From CAYWLQ01 sp964458775 (GTDB taxonomy: Bacteria > Myxococcota_A > Polyangia > JAAYKL01): a DNA stretch of 16,842 nucleotides. The DNA is taken from NCBI GenBank assembly GCA_964458775.1, contig CAYWLQ010000127.1, forward strand, positions 1 to 16,842, given 5' to 3'. Under the pieces are notes generated by a model. The model saw only the letters and a list, made by a program, of their open reading frames with translations, did no database searches and was not told the origin of the DNA. Of this stretch, positions 6,705 through 15,354 are shown in pieces. Position numbers and translations under genes: made by a program. Within the stretch, counting starts at the first letter, position 1, and the number at the start of each line of letters is the position of its first letter.

Positions 6705-7658
6705 ATGAAGTCAGAACCAAAAATAAGTGTTGTTATACCGGCATACAACTCAGAACAAACAATAAGTCGAGCAATACGGAGTGTGCTCAATCAAAGCGTT
6801 AGCGCCCACGAAATAATAGTCGTAAACGACGGTTCCTGCGACAATACAGCCGAAAAGGTTAAGTCTTTTGGAGATAAGGTAATCTATATCGAACAGAAAA
6901 ATGCAGGTGTCAGTGTTGCTCGCAATACGGGTATCAAAGCTTCTACCGGAGATTGGATTGCCTTTTTGGACGCTGATGACGAATGGCTTTTGGACAAACT
7001 TAAGCTTCAGATAGATCATATTCACCGGCACCCTGAGCTTTATTGGACCTTTGGAAATTTTAGTGTTTATTTCGGCAACCAAAAGAAGAACAAATCGGCT
7101 CACGAAAATCGCACTGTATCTGCCGCTATTATCGAAAATGAATTGACCGATGATGTATTTAAGGCTTTTGAAGCAGGGCTGTTTCCTTGGACAGGAACTG
7201 TAGTTATTCATCGTTCTGTGTTTGAAAAAACCGGAATGTTCGAACCCGGTATGAAGCGAGCACAGGACAATGATCTTTGGTATCGTATAGGCTACAGTTA
7301 CCCCAAAGCAGGATACCTTTTTTCACCCTTATCAATCTATCACAGAGATACGCCCGAAAGTTCAACCAAGGTTAACAGTGACATCAAGTTTTTAATAGAG
7401 ATGATTGATCGGCACGAAAAACTGTCAAGAGAAGCCGGCAGATATGAGGCTTTTCGTCCTGTAATATCGAACATGATAAAATTTTGGATACGAAAGCTGA
7501 ACAGACAAAAACAATATGGTGAGCTGAAAATATTGCTGGAGCGGTTTAACTCATATTTGCCTTCTAGATTCATAAGAGAAATGAAACTGATATTGCTGTG
7601 CCCTTCTGTTTTTTCACCGCTTTCCAAGTTGATAAACAGTACAAAAATTAGTAGATAA
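6705..7658 (+). CDS. Glycosyltransferase family 2
   Basis: This 317-residue GT2 enzyme is very canonical: KISVVIPAYNSEQTISRAI (6-24), VVNDGSCDNT (39-48), NAGVSVARNTG (66-76) and FLDADDEW (87-94), whose acidic residues hold the metal. QDNDLWYRI (187-195) supplies the acceptor-side acidic residues. The start was set at ATG 6705 because GAGG lies only 3 nt upstream and the family core begins six residues later. The frame also opens at a TTG at 6648, adding 19 residues with no ribosome binding site. The protein is predicted to be cytoplasmic, assembling the same glycan as its neighbours. It heads a plus-strand series with the acyltransferase, asparagine-synthase-like and lyase genes, at spacings of 48-93 bp, so they may share a transcript. 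Confidence 0.9.
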   Translation: MKSEPKISVVIPAYNSEQTISRAIRSVLNQSVSAHEIIVVNDGSCDNTAEKVKSFGDKVIYIEQKNAGVSVARNTGIKASTGDWIAFLDADDEWLLDKLKLQIDHIHRHPELYWTFGNFSVYFGNQKKNKSAHENRTVSAAIIENELTDDVFKAFEAGLFPWTGTVVIHRSVFEKTGMFEPGMKRAQDNDLWYRIGYSYPKAGYLFSPLSIYHRDTPESSTKVNSDIKFLIEMIDRHEKLSREAGRYEAFRPVISNMIKFWIRKLNRQKQYGELKILLERFNSYLPSRFIREMKLILLCPSVFSPLSKLINSTKISR

Positions 7659-7735
7659 AAGGAGCCCCTGTTCTCAATAAAACAAAACCGTTTTTTAACG
7701 AAAAAAAGGCCTGATTCTAATAAAGAAAAATCGGA

Positions 7736-9817
7736 ATGCATATCTTAAAGAACCTAAATATTACTTCATCTGATCGCATTTCGGGCTTTAGACCTGACAT
7801 AGAAGGCCTTCGAGCTGTAGCGGTTATTTTTGTATTGTTATATCATATCAGTTCGGACGTGTTGCCCGGAGGCTTTGTCGGCGTAGATATTTTCTTTGTT
7901 ATTTCAGGGTTTTTAATTACAGGACTTTTGGTCAGGGAGTTAGAACGTGACAGTCGCATATCTCTTTTAAACTTCTACGCTCGTCGCGCAAAAAGACTGC
8001 TTCCTGCTGCCGGTATAATATTGGTTGTAGCTGCTGCGATATCTCTAATATTTCTTCCTGTCATAGACAGAAGTGTTTTCGGTTACGATATCATCTTTTC
8101 TTCGGTTTACCTGGCTAACTGGCAATTTGCTGCGCGGAATGTTGACTATCTTGCCGAAGACATCAGCCCTTCCCCTGTTCAACACTTTTGGTCCTTGGCG
8201 GTGGAAGAACAGTATTACATTGTATGGCCGATATTGCTTGTTTTGGTCGGCTGGATAGTGCGTCGACGGAAGTTATCGATCCGACCTGTCATGGCGGCAT
8301 GTTTGTTAACAATAGCGCTTCCTTCTTTTGCATGGTCAGTATATGAGACAGCAAACAATCAGTCCGCAGCCTTTTTTGTTACCGCCACTAGAATGTGGGA
8401 ATTGGCGGTAGGCGCTTTTATAGCCGTAGGTTCATTTCTGTGGATTCGTATTCCCAAAACCTGGGCGATTGTTTTGGGGTGGTTGGGAGTGACAGCGGTA
8501 CTTGCATCAGGAGTAATTTTTAATGAGCTTTCTGCATGGCCCGGATATTTGGCAATATTGCCGACTTTGGGAACGGCAGCAATTGTTGTTGCCGGTTTTT
8601 CGGCCGGACAATCAGGTGCATCTCGGTTACTATCTTTTTTACCAATGGTATGGTTAGGCGGACTTTCATACTCGGTTTATTTGTGTCACTGGCCCATAAT
8701 AGTAGCCGCAAAAAGTTATTTCGGGAGCCTGAATGTTGAAACAGCCTTGTTCGTAATAGCTTTGTCTATATTACCGGCTTGGCTGATCCATCGTTTTGTT
8801 GAAAATCCTATAAGGTATTCTCAAAAGCTAAATCGTTCTCCTCGTCTTGCGTTGATAATCGGCTTTAGTTTTACATTTATCGGAATGCTTGCCGGATCAT
8901 GCCTTGTTTTTTTTGAAGCAGAAAGAGATCATGCTGACAATCAGCTTCCCGCAAACTTCGGAGCAAGGTCTCTTCCTGATAACCCTGCTGAAGGAACAAT
9001 CGTAATATCAACTAACCGTGCAGGTCAAATTATTCCTAACCCCAAAAATGCAACCAAAGATGTTCCCAAAGCATATTCTCTCAACTGTCAAACCGAGCTA
9101 CATTCAACTGAGCTGTCGGATTGTGAAATAGGCGATGAAAACGGCACTGTTGATATTGTTCTTACCGGTGATTCAAAAATACTCCAGTGGTATTCTGCAT
9201 TTGACGAGTTGGGAAAAAAGCACGGTTGGAAAATACGTGTTATTACAAAATCAGCATGTCCTTTTGCCGACACATTAATACTATACAAAAGCAAAACTCC
9301 GTATCCTGAATGTCGGGAGTGGAATAAGAAAGCATTAAATTATATTTTATCCGCCAAACCTGATTATGTAATTACTTCGCAAAGAATTACCAAGGGAGCG
9401 GTTAGTCCTGAAGACCCAAACACGGATTATACCTCCAATGCTATGGTCTCGTCACTTGCTCGTATTTGGAAAAAATTAGAGGACAATAATATTGAGGTAG
9501 CGGTTCTCTTGGACAATCCGGCCCCTGATCTAAAAGTATATGAATGTGTTGCTGAGAATCCTGACAATCTAGCAGTTTGTTCATTTGATCGAAAAAAGGG
9601 AATAAAACAAAGTGCCGTTCCCGTGCAGTTAGAAGCTGCTTCTGTGTTAAAAGAAGCGGACGTAATAGATCTGACTGACGCAATTTGTCCCGCAGAACAA
9701 TGTCCGCCTGTAATCGGCGGAGTTTTGATCTATAGGCAGGGGTCTCATTTAACAGATACCTACATAAGATCGTTAACGCCAAGGCTTGAAAAGGCTCTCA
9801 TATCAATAATAAAATAG
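7736..9817 (+). CDS. OafA-type membrane O-acyltransferase with SGNH domain
   Basis: This 693-residue two-part protein is expected to O-acylate (usually acetylate) sugars at the inner membrane and periplasm. The N-terminal acyltransferase-3 domain, about 390 residues, carries FRPDIEGLRAVAV (18-30) and the catalytic-type histidine H37 in LLYHISS. It also has GFVGVDIFFVISGFLITGLL (46-65), RRAKRLLP (83-90), FWSLAVEEQYY (151-161) and about ten hydrophobic segments. The C-terminal soluble SGNH-like domain starts with LTGDS (476-480) and ends with YRQGSHLT (666-673), in which H671 would be the catalytic histidine. The residue three before that histidine is Q rather than the Asp seen in many relatives. 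This architecture matches OafA-like enzymes that modify O-antigens and exopolysaccharides. No strong ribosome binding site is visible at the ATG. The product probably decorates the glycan made by the flanking genes. Confidence 0.92.
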   Translation: MHILKNLNITSSDRISGFRPDIEGLRAVAVIFVLLYHISSDVLPGGFVGVDIFFVISGFLITGLLVRELERDSRISLLNFYARRAKRLLPAAGIILVVAAAISLIFLPVIDRSVFGYDIIFSSVYLANWQFAARNVDYLAEDISPSPVQHFWSLAVEEQYYIVWPILLVLVGWIVRRRKLSIRPVMAACLLTIALPSFAWSVYETANNQSAAFFVTATRMWELAVGAFIAVGSFLWIRIPKTWAIVLGWLGVTAVLASGVIFNELSAWPGYLAILPTLGTAAIVVAGFSAGQSGASRLLSFLPMVWLGGLSYSVYLCHWPIIVAAKSYFGSLNVETALFVIALSILPAWLIHRFVENPIRYSQKLNRSPRLALIIGFSFTFIGMLAGSCLVFFEAERDHADNQLPANFGARSLPDNPAEGTIVISTNRAGQIIPNPKNATKDVPKAYSLNCQTELHSTELSDCEIGDENGTVDIVLTGDSKILQWYSAFDELGKKHGWKIRVITKSACPFADTLILYKSKTPYPECREWNKKALNYILSAKPDYVITSQRITKGAVSPEDPNTDYTSNAMVSSLARIWKKLEDNNIEVAVLLDNPAPDLKVYECVAENPDNLAVCSFDRKKGIKQSAVPVQLEAASVLKEADVIDLTDAICPAEQCPPVIGGVLIYRQGSHLTDTYIRSLTPRLEKALISIIK

Positions 9818-9865
9818 TCGAAAGTAACAATCCTAAACCGGTCAAACAAGGAGTGATTCGCAATA

Positions 9866-11299
9866 ATGATATATAAAAAGCAATTTGTAATAATGGAGCA
9901 ACCTTTTGATGACCCGGATTTTACGCATATACAATTGACAAACGGATTAACTCTTTCTGTTCATAAACAGCTTCACTATGAGAGTTTCGGTAATTGTCAT
10001 CTGTTGGGCACTGCGATTCAAACAGATAAAACCAAAAAGTTGCCGATAGAAGAATTGGCCGGTCATTGTAATGTTGAAAATCTGATGGATATATATAAGA
10101 GCTGGAGCGGTGCGTGGTGCCTAATTGCAAACGATGAAATTCATCTTGACGCGTCTTCTCAACTGCCGGTTTTTTATACTACATGCAAAGAAAAAACCCT
10201 TATATCAAGCAGCTTAGCCGTTCTTTCCGAGTTAACCGGATACAAAAAAGTTATTGATGATAGGCTTAGCATAAAACATGAGAGAGGAATGGATTGGTAT
10301 CCCATACCTCTTACACAGCTGGAAAATGCACGTCAGCTATTGCCTTCTCAGATTTTGCGCTTTGACCGGCAAAAACTTTCTGTCATCTTTAGAGACATCT
10401 TTAAATATAAAGATTCGCTATCCCTCAGCAGAGATGAGATTCTGGACAACATCGTGAATATAATGAGGGAGTTTTTTCGTAATGTCGGTTTGCAATATCA
10501 AAAAATTTATGTTCCTTTAACCGGAGGCTATGACAGCAGAACAATATTTACAGTATTGTCTGATACCGGAATAAAATTTAGTACGTATACTTTTTACAAA
10601 AAACAAATGTATCAGTACGATCTAAATATTCCGCAAAAACTGGCTGCCTTGCGAGGGGTTCCGCATATTGTAATAAAACCTCAAGTTAAAAATGAAGTTG
10701 ACCTCAGAACCAAGGAATATGAAATTTTTACATACAGAAATGCAAGCGGCGCGGATAAACTATATTATGCGCATAATATGCATATTAACGAAAAAAACGC
10801 AGTTGTGTTAAAAGGCAATATTTGGGGAACTGCGATGTTCTTTTATAAAAAACTCGATAACGACGAAAAAGACAAACTTAAAAGCATTAAAGATGCTTTT
10901 CTGATTGAGAACGGAAGCTTTTTTGACAAGGGCATAAGAGAATATCTCGAATGGGTCGATAAGAATCCTGTAAATATAGAATGGTGCAACCGGTTTTACT
11001 GGGAACAAAGAGGAGCTGCATGGGCAGGATCTATCTCTCAATCATACGGTCTTTTGGACAGCGATTATTTAAACATCGCAAATTCAATCGATCTGCTAAA
11101 TTTGCTTTTTTCTCTCCCCAAAGAAGACAGAAAAAGCAAGCTATATGAACGGGATATTATTTGCCGAATAAACCCTGTGCTCGATCAGGTCCCTTACAAT
11201 CATGACAGCGGCTTGGATAAAATAGTTTATTTTATAAAAAGAATATTTAAAACTGTCAGAAAGTATCGATACAAGATTACAGCATTCCGTCGCAATTAG
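9866..11299 (+). CDS. Asparagine-synthase-like protein lacking the glutaminase cysteine
   Basis: This 477-residue protein is related to class B asparagine synthetases. The C-terminal half carries a PP-loop ATP-binding motif PLTGGYDSR (217-225), which activates a carboxylate as an acyl-adenylate. The N-terminal half keeps traces of the Ntn-amidotransferase fold (SWSGAWCLIANDEIHLD, 79-95; SSSLAVLSEL, 114-123). It starts MIYKKQF, so the cysteine nucleophile that normally follows the initiator methionine is absent. It is therefore unlikely to use glutamine directly and may use ammonia or another amine. Homologues of this general kind occur in polysaccharide loci, including exosortase-associated ones, where they are suspected of amidating uronic acids; that role is inferred here. 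AAGGAG lies 12 nt before the ATG, a long spacing, but an in-frame stop at 9854 excludes earlier starts. The heparinase-like gene follows 93 bp downstream. Confidence 0.82.
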   Translation: MIYKKQFVIMEQPFDDPDFTHIQLTNGLTLSVHKQLHYESFGNCHLLGTAIQTDKTKKLPIEELAGHCNVENLMDIYKSWSGAWCLIANDEIHLDASSQLPVFYTTCKEKTLISSSLAVLSELTGYKKVIDDRLSIKHERGMDWYPIPLTQLENARQLLPSQILRFDRQKLSVIFRDIFKYKDSLSLSRDEILDNIVNIMREFFRNVGLQYQKIYVPLTGGYDSRTIFTVLSDTGIKFSTYTFYKKQMYQYDLNIPQKLAALRGVPHIVIKPQVKNEVDLRTKEYEIFTYRNASGADKLYYAHNMHINEKNAVVLKGNIWGTAMFFYKKLDNDEKDKLKSIKDAFLIENGSFFDKGIREYLEWVDKNPVNIEWCNRFYWEQRGAAWAGSISQSYGLLDSDYLNIANSIDLLNLLFSLPKEDRKSKLYERDIICRINPVLDQVPYNHDSGLDKIVYFIKRIFKTVRKYRYKITAFRRN

Positions 11300-11392
11300 G
11301 AGCCCGCAAAAAACAAGTGTCAAGCTTTGTAAGCGAAGGAGTAACTGCAATCTGAAGTTTTCTTATTATCAAATTAATATATACTTGCTTAT

Positions 11393-13318
11393 ATGAATGA
11401 CAAAATCAATTCTCTAAATATTCGTTTTATAGCATTACTCCTACTCATTGTTTTTAACACAACAGCCTATAATGCATTTTCATTGGAACCTCAAACGCCT
11501 ATACCCGGACTCGATAATCCGATTTCGGTCAGATACCTTAGAAAGACATTAAATAAGACTCTTCCTCGACTTGTGTTGAATGCTTCTGCCGAGAGCAATC
11601 TCAGAGAAAAATTGAGAACTGATCCGGTTGTTCAGAATATGTACAAAGCCGTAAAATTGAATGCAGCAGAAATACAAAAAAAGCCTCTTTTAAAATATGT
11701 AAAAAAAGGTCGTAGGATTCTCTCTGTTTCACGCGAAATGCTCTATCGAGTTAACATGCTCGGCATGGTTTACAGGATCGATAGAGATAGAAGTATTCTG
11801 CAACGCCTTAATGACGAAGCAGTAACAGTGTGCAGTTTTTCGGACTGGAATCCGTCTCACTTTTTGGATACCGCTGAAATGTCTATGGCTGTGGCTTTTG
11901 CGCTTGATTGGACAGCGGGTAAGTTGCCTACGTCTACTATTGTGCTTTGCCAAAATGCTCTAATTGAAAAGGGGATTAAGCCGAGCTGGTCTTCGGGCAA
12001 TAGTCAACCAAGTTGGGTTTACGGCAACAATAATTGGAACCAAGTTTGCAACGGAGGAATGATCGCCGCTTCTATTGCAATTGCAGAAAAAGATCCCCAT
12101 TTGGCGGCAAAGACAATATGGCGAGCCCTGGACGGACTGCCCAATGCTTTGGCGGAGTACATGCCCGACGGAGTTTATCCAGAAGGACCTACGTATTGGG
12201 AATACGGTACAGGCTTTTCTGTTACTACCGCAGCTATTCTAGAGAGCGCTTTCGGAACAGATTTTGGATATTCAAATTATCCGGGGTTTATGGAAAGTGC
12301 AGTTTTTAGACTTATGAGCAATGCACCTTCAGGTCTTTATTACAATTACGCTGACAGCGGAAATACGCGAGCGCGACAAGGTGATGAAATCCTCGCATGG
12401 TTCGCTACAAGAACAGGTAATAAAACATTTTTTGAAAGAGAGCGATTTTTAATGCCTCCTGAAAAAATGGGAAAATTGTCGCGATTGACCGGAGCAGCTC
12501 TTGTGTGGCTTGCTCAATATGAAGAAAAGTTTGAGACAAAAATACCGACTGCTTGGAAAGGTAACGGTGCAAATCCTGTTGTAGTCTTTACCGGAGAAGA
12601 AAATGATCCGCATAGTTACTATTTTGGAGGCAAAGGCGGCTTCGGCGCAACCAGTCATGGAAACATGGATGCAGGGTCCTTTGTTTTTGAGCTTAACGGG
12701 GTGCGGTGGGTATTGGATCCGGGAAATCAAGACTATTATGTTTTAGAAAGAAGCAAATTTAATCTTTGGAGCAGGTGTCAAAATTGTCAACGATGGACCC
12801 TTCTTACAAAAAACAATTTTGGACATAGTACAATAACCGTCAATGATCAGTTACATGCGGTGAGAGGACATGCAAAAATTATTAATTTTAAGAGCGGCGA
12901 AAAACCGGAAGCTACAATCAATATGACTTCTGTATTTCAGGGTCTTTTAAAAAGTGCAAAGCGTAGATTCATCAAGGATACCGATGCATCCTTGATCATT
13001 GAGGATACAATTGAAACTTCTGCCAAAACAAATCTGATTACCTGGCAGCTATTGACCACAGCTGATGTAGAAATAGTAAAAGGAGGAGCAGTCTTGAAGC
13101 AAAACGGTGAGGTATTAAATTTGGAAAATTTATCACATCCAAATTTTATGGTATCTGTTATTGCGCTTAACCCTGCACCTCAAAAGCTTGATCTTCAAAT
13201 AAAAAGGCTAAAACGTATCGAAATACGTATTCCCGCCTGGACCGTAAAAAATAAAAAAGAAAAAATAATTATTAGATTATCAGGAAAACCTTTCAACAAA
13301 GAAGAAACAACCGAATAG
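11393..13318 (+). CDS. Secreted heparinase II/III-family polysaccharide lyase
   Basis: This 641-residue protein is probably a periplasmic lyase that cleaves uronic-acid-containing glycan by beta-elimination. A signal peptide (hydrophobic core at about 11-26, likely cut near AFS, residue 30) comes first. An all-helical toroid spans about residues 45-380, with conserved NNWNQVCNGG (213-222) and YPEGPTYWEYG (262-272), whose tyrosines and asparagine are candidate catalytic residues. The C-terminal beta-sandwich begins near 395 and has GGFGATSHGNMDAGSF (414-429), with H421, and VLDPG (439-443), the hallmark of heparinase II/III and alginate-lyase relatives. Such lyases are regular members of exopolysaccharide loci, where they trim or release chains. 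It ends the plus-strand polysaccharide series. No ribosome binding site is visible, but TATACT lies 15-20 nt upstream and could belong to a promoter close to the start. Confidence 0.88.
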   Translation: MNDKINSLNIRFIALLLLIVFNTTAYNAFSLEPQTPIPGLDNPISVRYLRKTLNKTLPRLVLNASAESNLREKLRTDPVVQNMYKAVKLNAAEIQKKPLLKYVKKGRRILSVSREMLYRVNMLGMVYRIDRDRSILQRLNDEAVTVCSFSDWNPSHFLDTAEMSMAVAFALDWTAGKLPTSTIVLCQNALIEKGIKPSWSSGNSQPSWVYGNNNWNQVCNGGMIAASIAIAEKDPHLAAKTIWRALDGLPNALAEYMPDGVYPEGPTYWEYGTGFSVTTAAILESAFGTDFGYSNYPGFMESAVFRLMSNAPSGLYYNYADSGNTRARQGDEILAWFATRTGNKTFFERERFLMPPEKMGKLSRLTGAALVWLAQYEEKFETKIPTAWKGNGANPVVVFTGEENDPHSYYFGGKGGFGATSHGNMDAGSFVFELNGVRWVLDPGNQDYYVLERSKFNLWSRCQNCQRWTLLTKNNFGHSTITVNDQLHAVRGHAKIINFKSGEKPEATINMTSVFQGLLKSAKRRFIKDTDASLIIEDTIETSAKTNLITWQLLTTADVEIVKGGAVLKQNGEVLNLENLSHPNFMVSVIALNPAPQKLDLQIKRLKRIEIRIPAWTVKNKKEKIIIRLSGKPFNKEETTE

Positions 13319-13680
13319 GACAATAACAATACGGAGACCTCGACAAAAAATGAGGTCAAACCGCAAGAATGATTTATGAGAACTAACCGAACGGTTAGAA
13401 TTGTGACCGGTTTCCATGTCTTGTCAAAAAATGTCAAGAAAACCATGCTTTATGTAATAGCTTGAAATGTTTGCTTTTATACGGCAGGAATAGACTGTCA
13501 CTAATTTTTAACAAAGTTATTGTCAGATTGTGTAGAAGTAAATTTGTTGTTGTAATATGTACAAAAAGCTCAACGTAATTTATAAAGACATGAGAAAGTA
13601 TTTCTATTTTACAATCGGTGCGTCAGCGACGTTGAAACTCGGCAACAAGTACCGCAATGTTTGAATTTTAGGAGGCGCAG
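13319..13680. promoter_or_regulatory. 362-bp non-coding region with palindromes
   Basis: No gene is seen here. Three structures stand out: a hairpin with arms GACCTC/GAGGTC and a 10-nt loop (13336-13357), without a following T-run; a tight 7-2-7 palindrome CTAACCG-AA-CGGTTAG (13383-13398); and a near-symmetrical CTTGTC/GTCAAG pair around 13420-13438. The palindrome has the size and symmetry of a repressor operator. No clear sigma-54 (TGGC...TTGC) or sigma-70 promoter was found. A strong AGGAGG at 13670-13675 serves the next gene. Confidence 0.4.
13383..13398. promoter_or_regulatory. Candidate operator palindrome (7-2-7)
   Basis: This perfect inverted repeat has 7-bp arms and a 2-bp centre, about 65 bp after the lyase gene and 282 bp before the response-regulator gene. 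ACCG/CGGT half-sites with a short centre are common in TetR-family operators, but no such regulator is encoded in the window. Alone it could also form a small RNA hairpin. Confidence 0.35.
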
Positions 13681-15027
13681 GTGGCGAGAATACTAATTAC
13701 AGACGACCAAAAGAATATGCGCACCAGCCTAGCAATGATGTTGCGCAGAGTCGGACATGACGTCGCAGAGGCAAAAGACGGAAAGGATGCTTGCGAAGCG
13801 ATCGACGATGAAGCTTATGATTTGATAATCACTGACTTAAAAATGGGCGATATTAACGGTTTAGATGTACTAAAATATGCTAGAGAAAACTCACCGCAGA
13901 CAGAGGTAATAGTAATGACTGCTTACGGTACCATTGAATCTGCTGTTGAGGCCATGAGACTGGGTGCATGGGACTACATTCAAAAACCCTTTATTGACGA
14001 TGAACTCTTGGTAAAAATAGACAAGGCTATCGAGCGCAGATGGTTGACCGGCGAGGTATCTTTGCTGAGTCAAGAGTTTAAAGAACGTTATAAATTTGAA
14101 AATGTAGTGGGACGTTCTCGTTCAATGCGTGAAATTCTAACTCGAATTATCAAGATTGCTCCGACAGATACAACTGTGCTTATTACCGGTGACAGCGGAA
14201 CCGGCAAGGAACTCATTGCCAAGGCTATTCACGCTAACTCGAAGCGAGCCAACCGCCCGTTTGTACCCATAAACTGCGCAGCAATAAGTGAAACACTTTT
14301 GGAAAGTGAATTGTTCGGACATGCCAGAGGCGCTTTTACCGGAGCAGTATCCACCAGAAAGGGTTTGTTCGAAGAAGCCGAAGGCGGAACCTTCTTTTTT
14401 GATGAGATTGCTGAAACCACTGTTACTTTTCAGGCAAAGCTGTTGAGAGCGATTCAAGAAAGAGAAATACGTCGCGTCGGTGACAATAAGCCTATAAGCG
14501 TCGATATTAGATGCATAGCCGCAACAAACCAAGACCTTGTTTCTGCAATCAAGAACAAAACCTTTCGAGAGGATCTTTATTATAGACTGAACGTAGCTCG
14601 TTTTAGAATACCGCCGCTTCGAGAACGCCCTGAGGATATTCCTCCATTGGTTGATCATTTTATTAGGAAATTTTCAAAAAAAATGGGTCGCACAATTAAA
14701 CTTGGAGAAGGAGTGCTCGATCCTCTGATGTCATATCATTTTCCGGGAAATATTCGAGAGCTGGAAAACCTAATTGAACAGGGTGTGGCCTTGGCGGTTG
14801 ACGGCGAGCTTAGATTGTCTGACCTAACCCCTCATGAGGAATCAGCAGTTTTAGAAGCAAAAACTCTCGAAGATATAGTTGCCAATACAGAAAAACAGGC
14901 AATACAATCGGCTCTCATTCAGTATGAAACTACAGAACGCGCCGCAGAAGCTCTAGGTCTTTCGCCAACTACGCTGTGGCGCAAAATGAAACGCTTAAAG
15001 GTTGAAAATCCTCATCGACGACGATAG
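13681..15027 (+). CDS. NtrC-family sigma-54 response regulator
   Basis: This is a complete 448-residue three-domain activator. The receiver domain (1-120) has the acidic pair D8-D9, phospho-acceptor D52 in LIITDLKMGD, T80 and K102 in KPF. The AAA+ domain (about 140-375) has Walker A GDSGTGKE (170-177) and the sigma-54-contacting GAFTGA (217-222). It continues with Walker B GGTFFFDEI (235-243), REDLYYRLNV (296-305) and FPGNIRELEN (354-363). A Fis-type helix-turn-helix ends the protein (TERAAEALGLSPTTLWRKMK, about 420-439). It should be phosphorylated by a sensor kinase, oligomerise and drive open-complex formation at sigma-54 promoters. The start is GTG with AGGAGG 5 nt upstream. No kinase gene is visible, so the partner is elsewhere. 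The DUF4491 genes follow within 20 bp. Control of the polysaccharide genes is possible, but no sigma-54 promoter was recognised in front of them. Confidence 0.95.
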   Translation: MARILITDDQKNMRTSLAMMLRRVGHDVAEAKDGKDACEAIDDEAYDLIITDLKMGDINGLDVLKYARENSPQTEVIVMTAYGTIESAVEAMRLGAWDYIQKPFIDDELLVKIDKAIERRWLTGEVSLLSQEFKERYKFENVVGRSRSMREILTRIIKIAPTDTTVLITGDSGTGKELIAKAIHANSKRANRPFVPINCAAISETLLESELFGHARGAFTGAVSTRKGLFEEAEGGTFFFDEIAETTVTFQAKLLRAIQEREIRRVGDNKPISVDIRCIAATNQDLVSAIKNKTFREDLYYRLNVARFRIPPLRERPEDIPPLVDHFIRKFSKKMGRTIKLGEGVLDPLMSYHFPGNIRELENLIEQGVALAVDGELRLSDLTPHEESAVLEAKTLEDIVANTEKQAIQSALIQYETTERAAEALGLSPTTLWRKMKRLKVENPHRRR

Positions 15028-15045
15028 TACTCTATTACTTTGAAT

Positions 15046-15354
15046 ATGAATTTTTTCGGTCTCATAATTGCCACATATACGCTGCTTGCCATCGGTGTCG
15101 GTTTTTTATGGGTTGTCAAATTGGAGTACTATATAGGAGCTTACATAAATAAAGCCGTTTTTATCGTGGGATGTGCTGTAACTGTGCTGTCTTTATTTGT
15201 TAAGGAGCCGATGATTTCGGCTCTCATAGGAGTATTGGGAGGAACTGTTATTTGGGGGGCGACAGAGCTCAAGGATCAGGAAGAACGAGTTAAAAGGGGA
15301 ATGTTTAAAAAAAACCCAAAAAAATTAATCTCGGCGGTATATCGTGAGCCTTGA
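15046..15354 (+). CDS. DUF4491-family small membrane protein, copy A
   Basis: This 102-residue integral membrane protein fits DUF4491. Three hydrophobic segments span the first 75 residues (NFFGLIIATYTLLAIGVGF first). Then comes the family-type C-terminus, in which W-x3-EL-x2-QE-x-RV-x2-G precedes KKNPKK. The function is unknown. ATG 15046 was chosen because DUF4491 proteins begin MNFxGL; a TTG at 15040 would add two residues. No ribosome binding site is seen. With only 18 bp from the response-regulator stop, translation may be coupled to that gene. Its end overlaps the second copy by 11 bp. Confidence 0.75.
   Translation: MNFFGLIIATYTLLAIGVGFLWVVKLEYYIGAYINKAVFIVGCAVTVLSLFVKEPMISALIGVLGGTVIWGATELKDQEERVKRGMFKKNPKKLISAVYREP

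Noticed and set aside
14137..14658. 173-codon minus-strand open frame inside the response regulator
   Set aside because: It lies antisense to the AAA+ domain, whose motifs are all intact on the plus strand.
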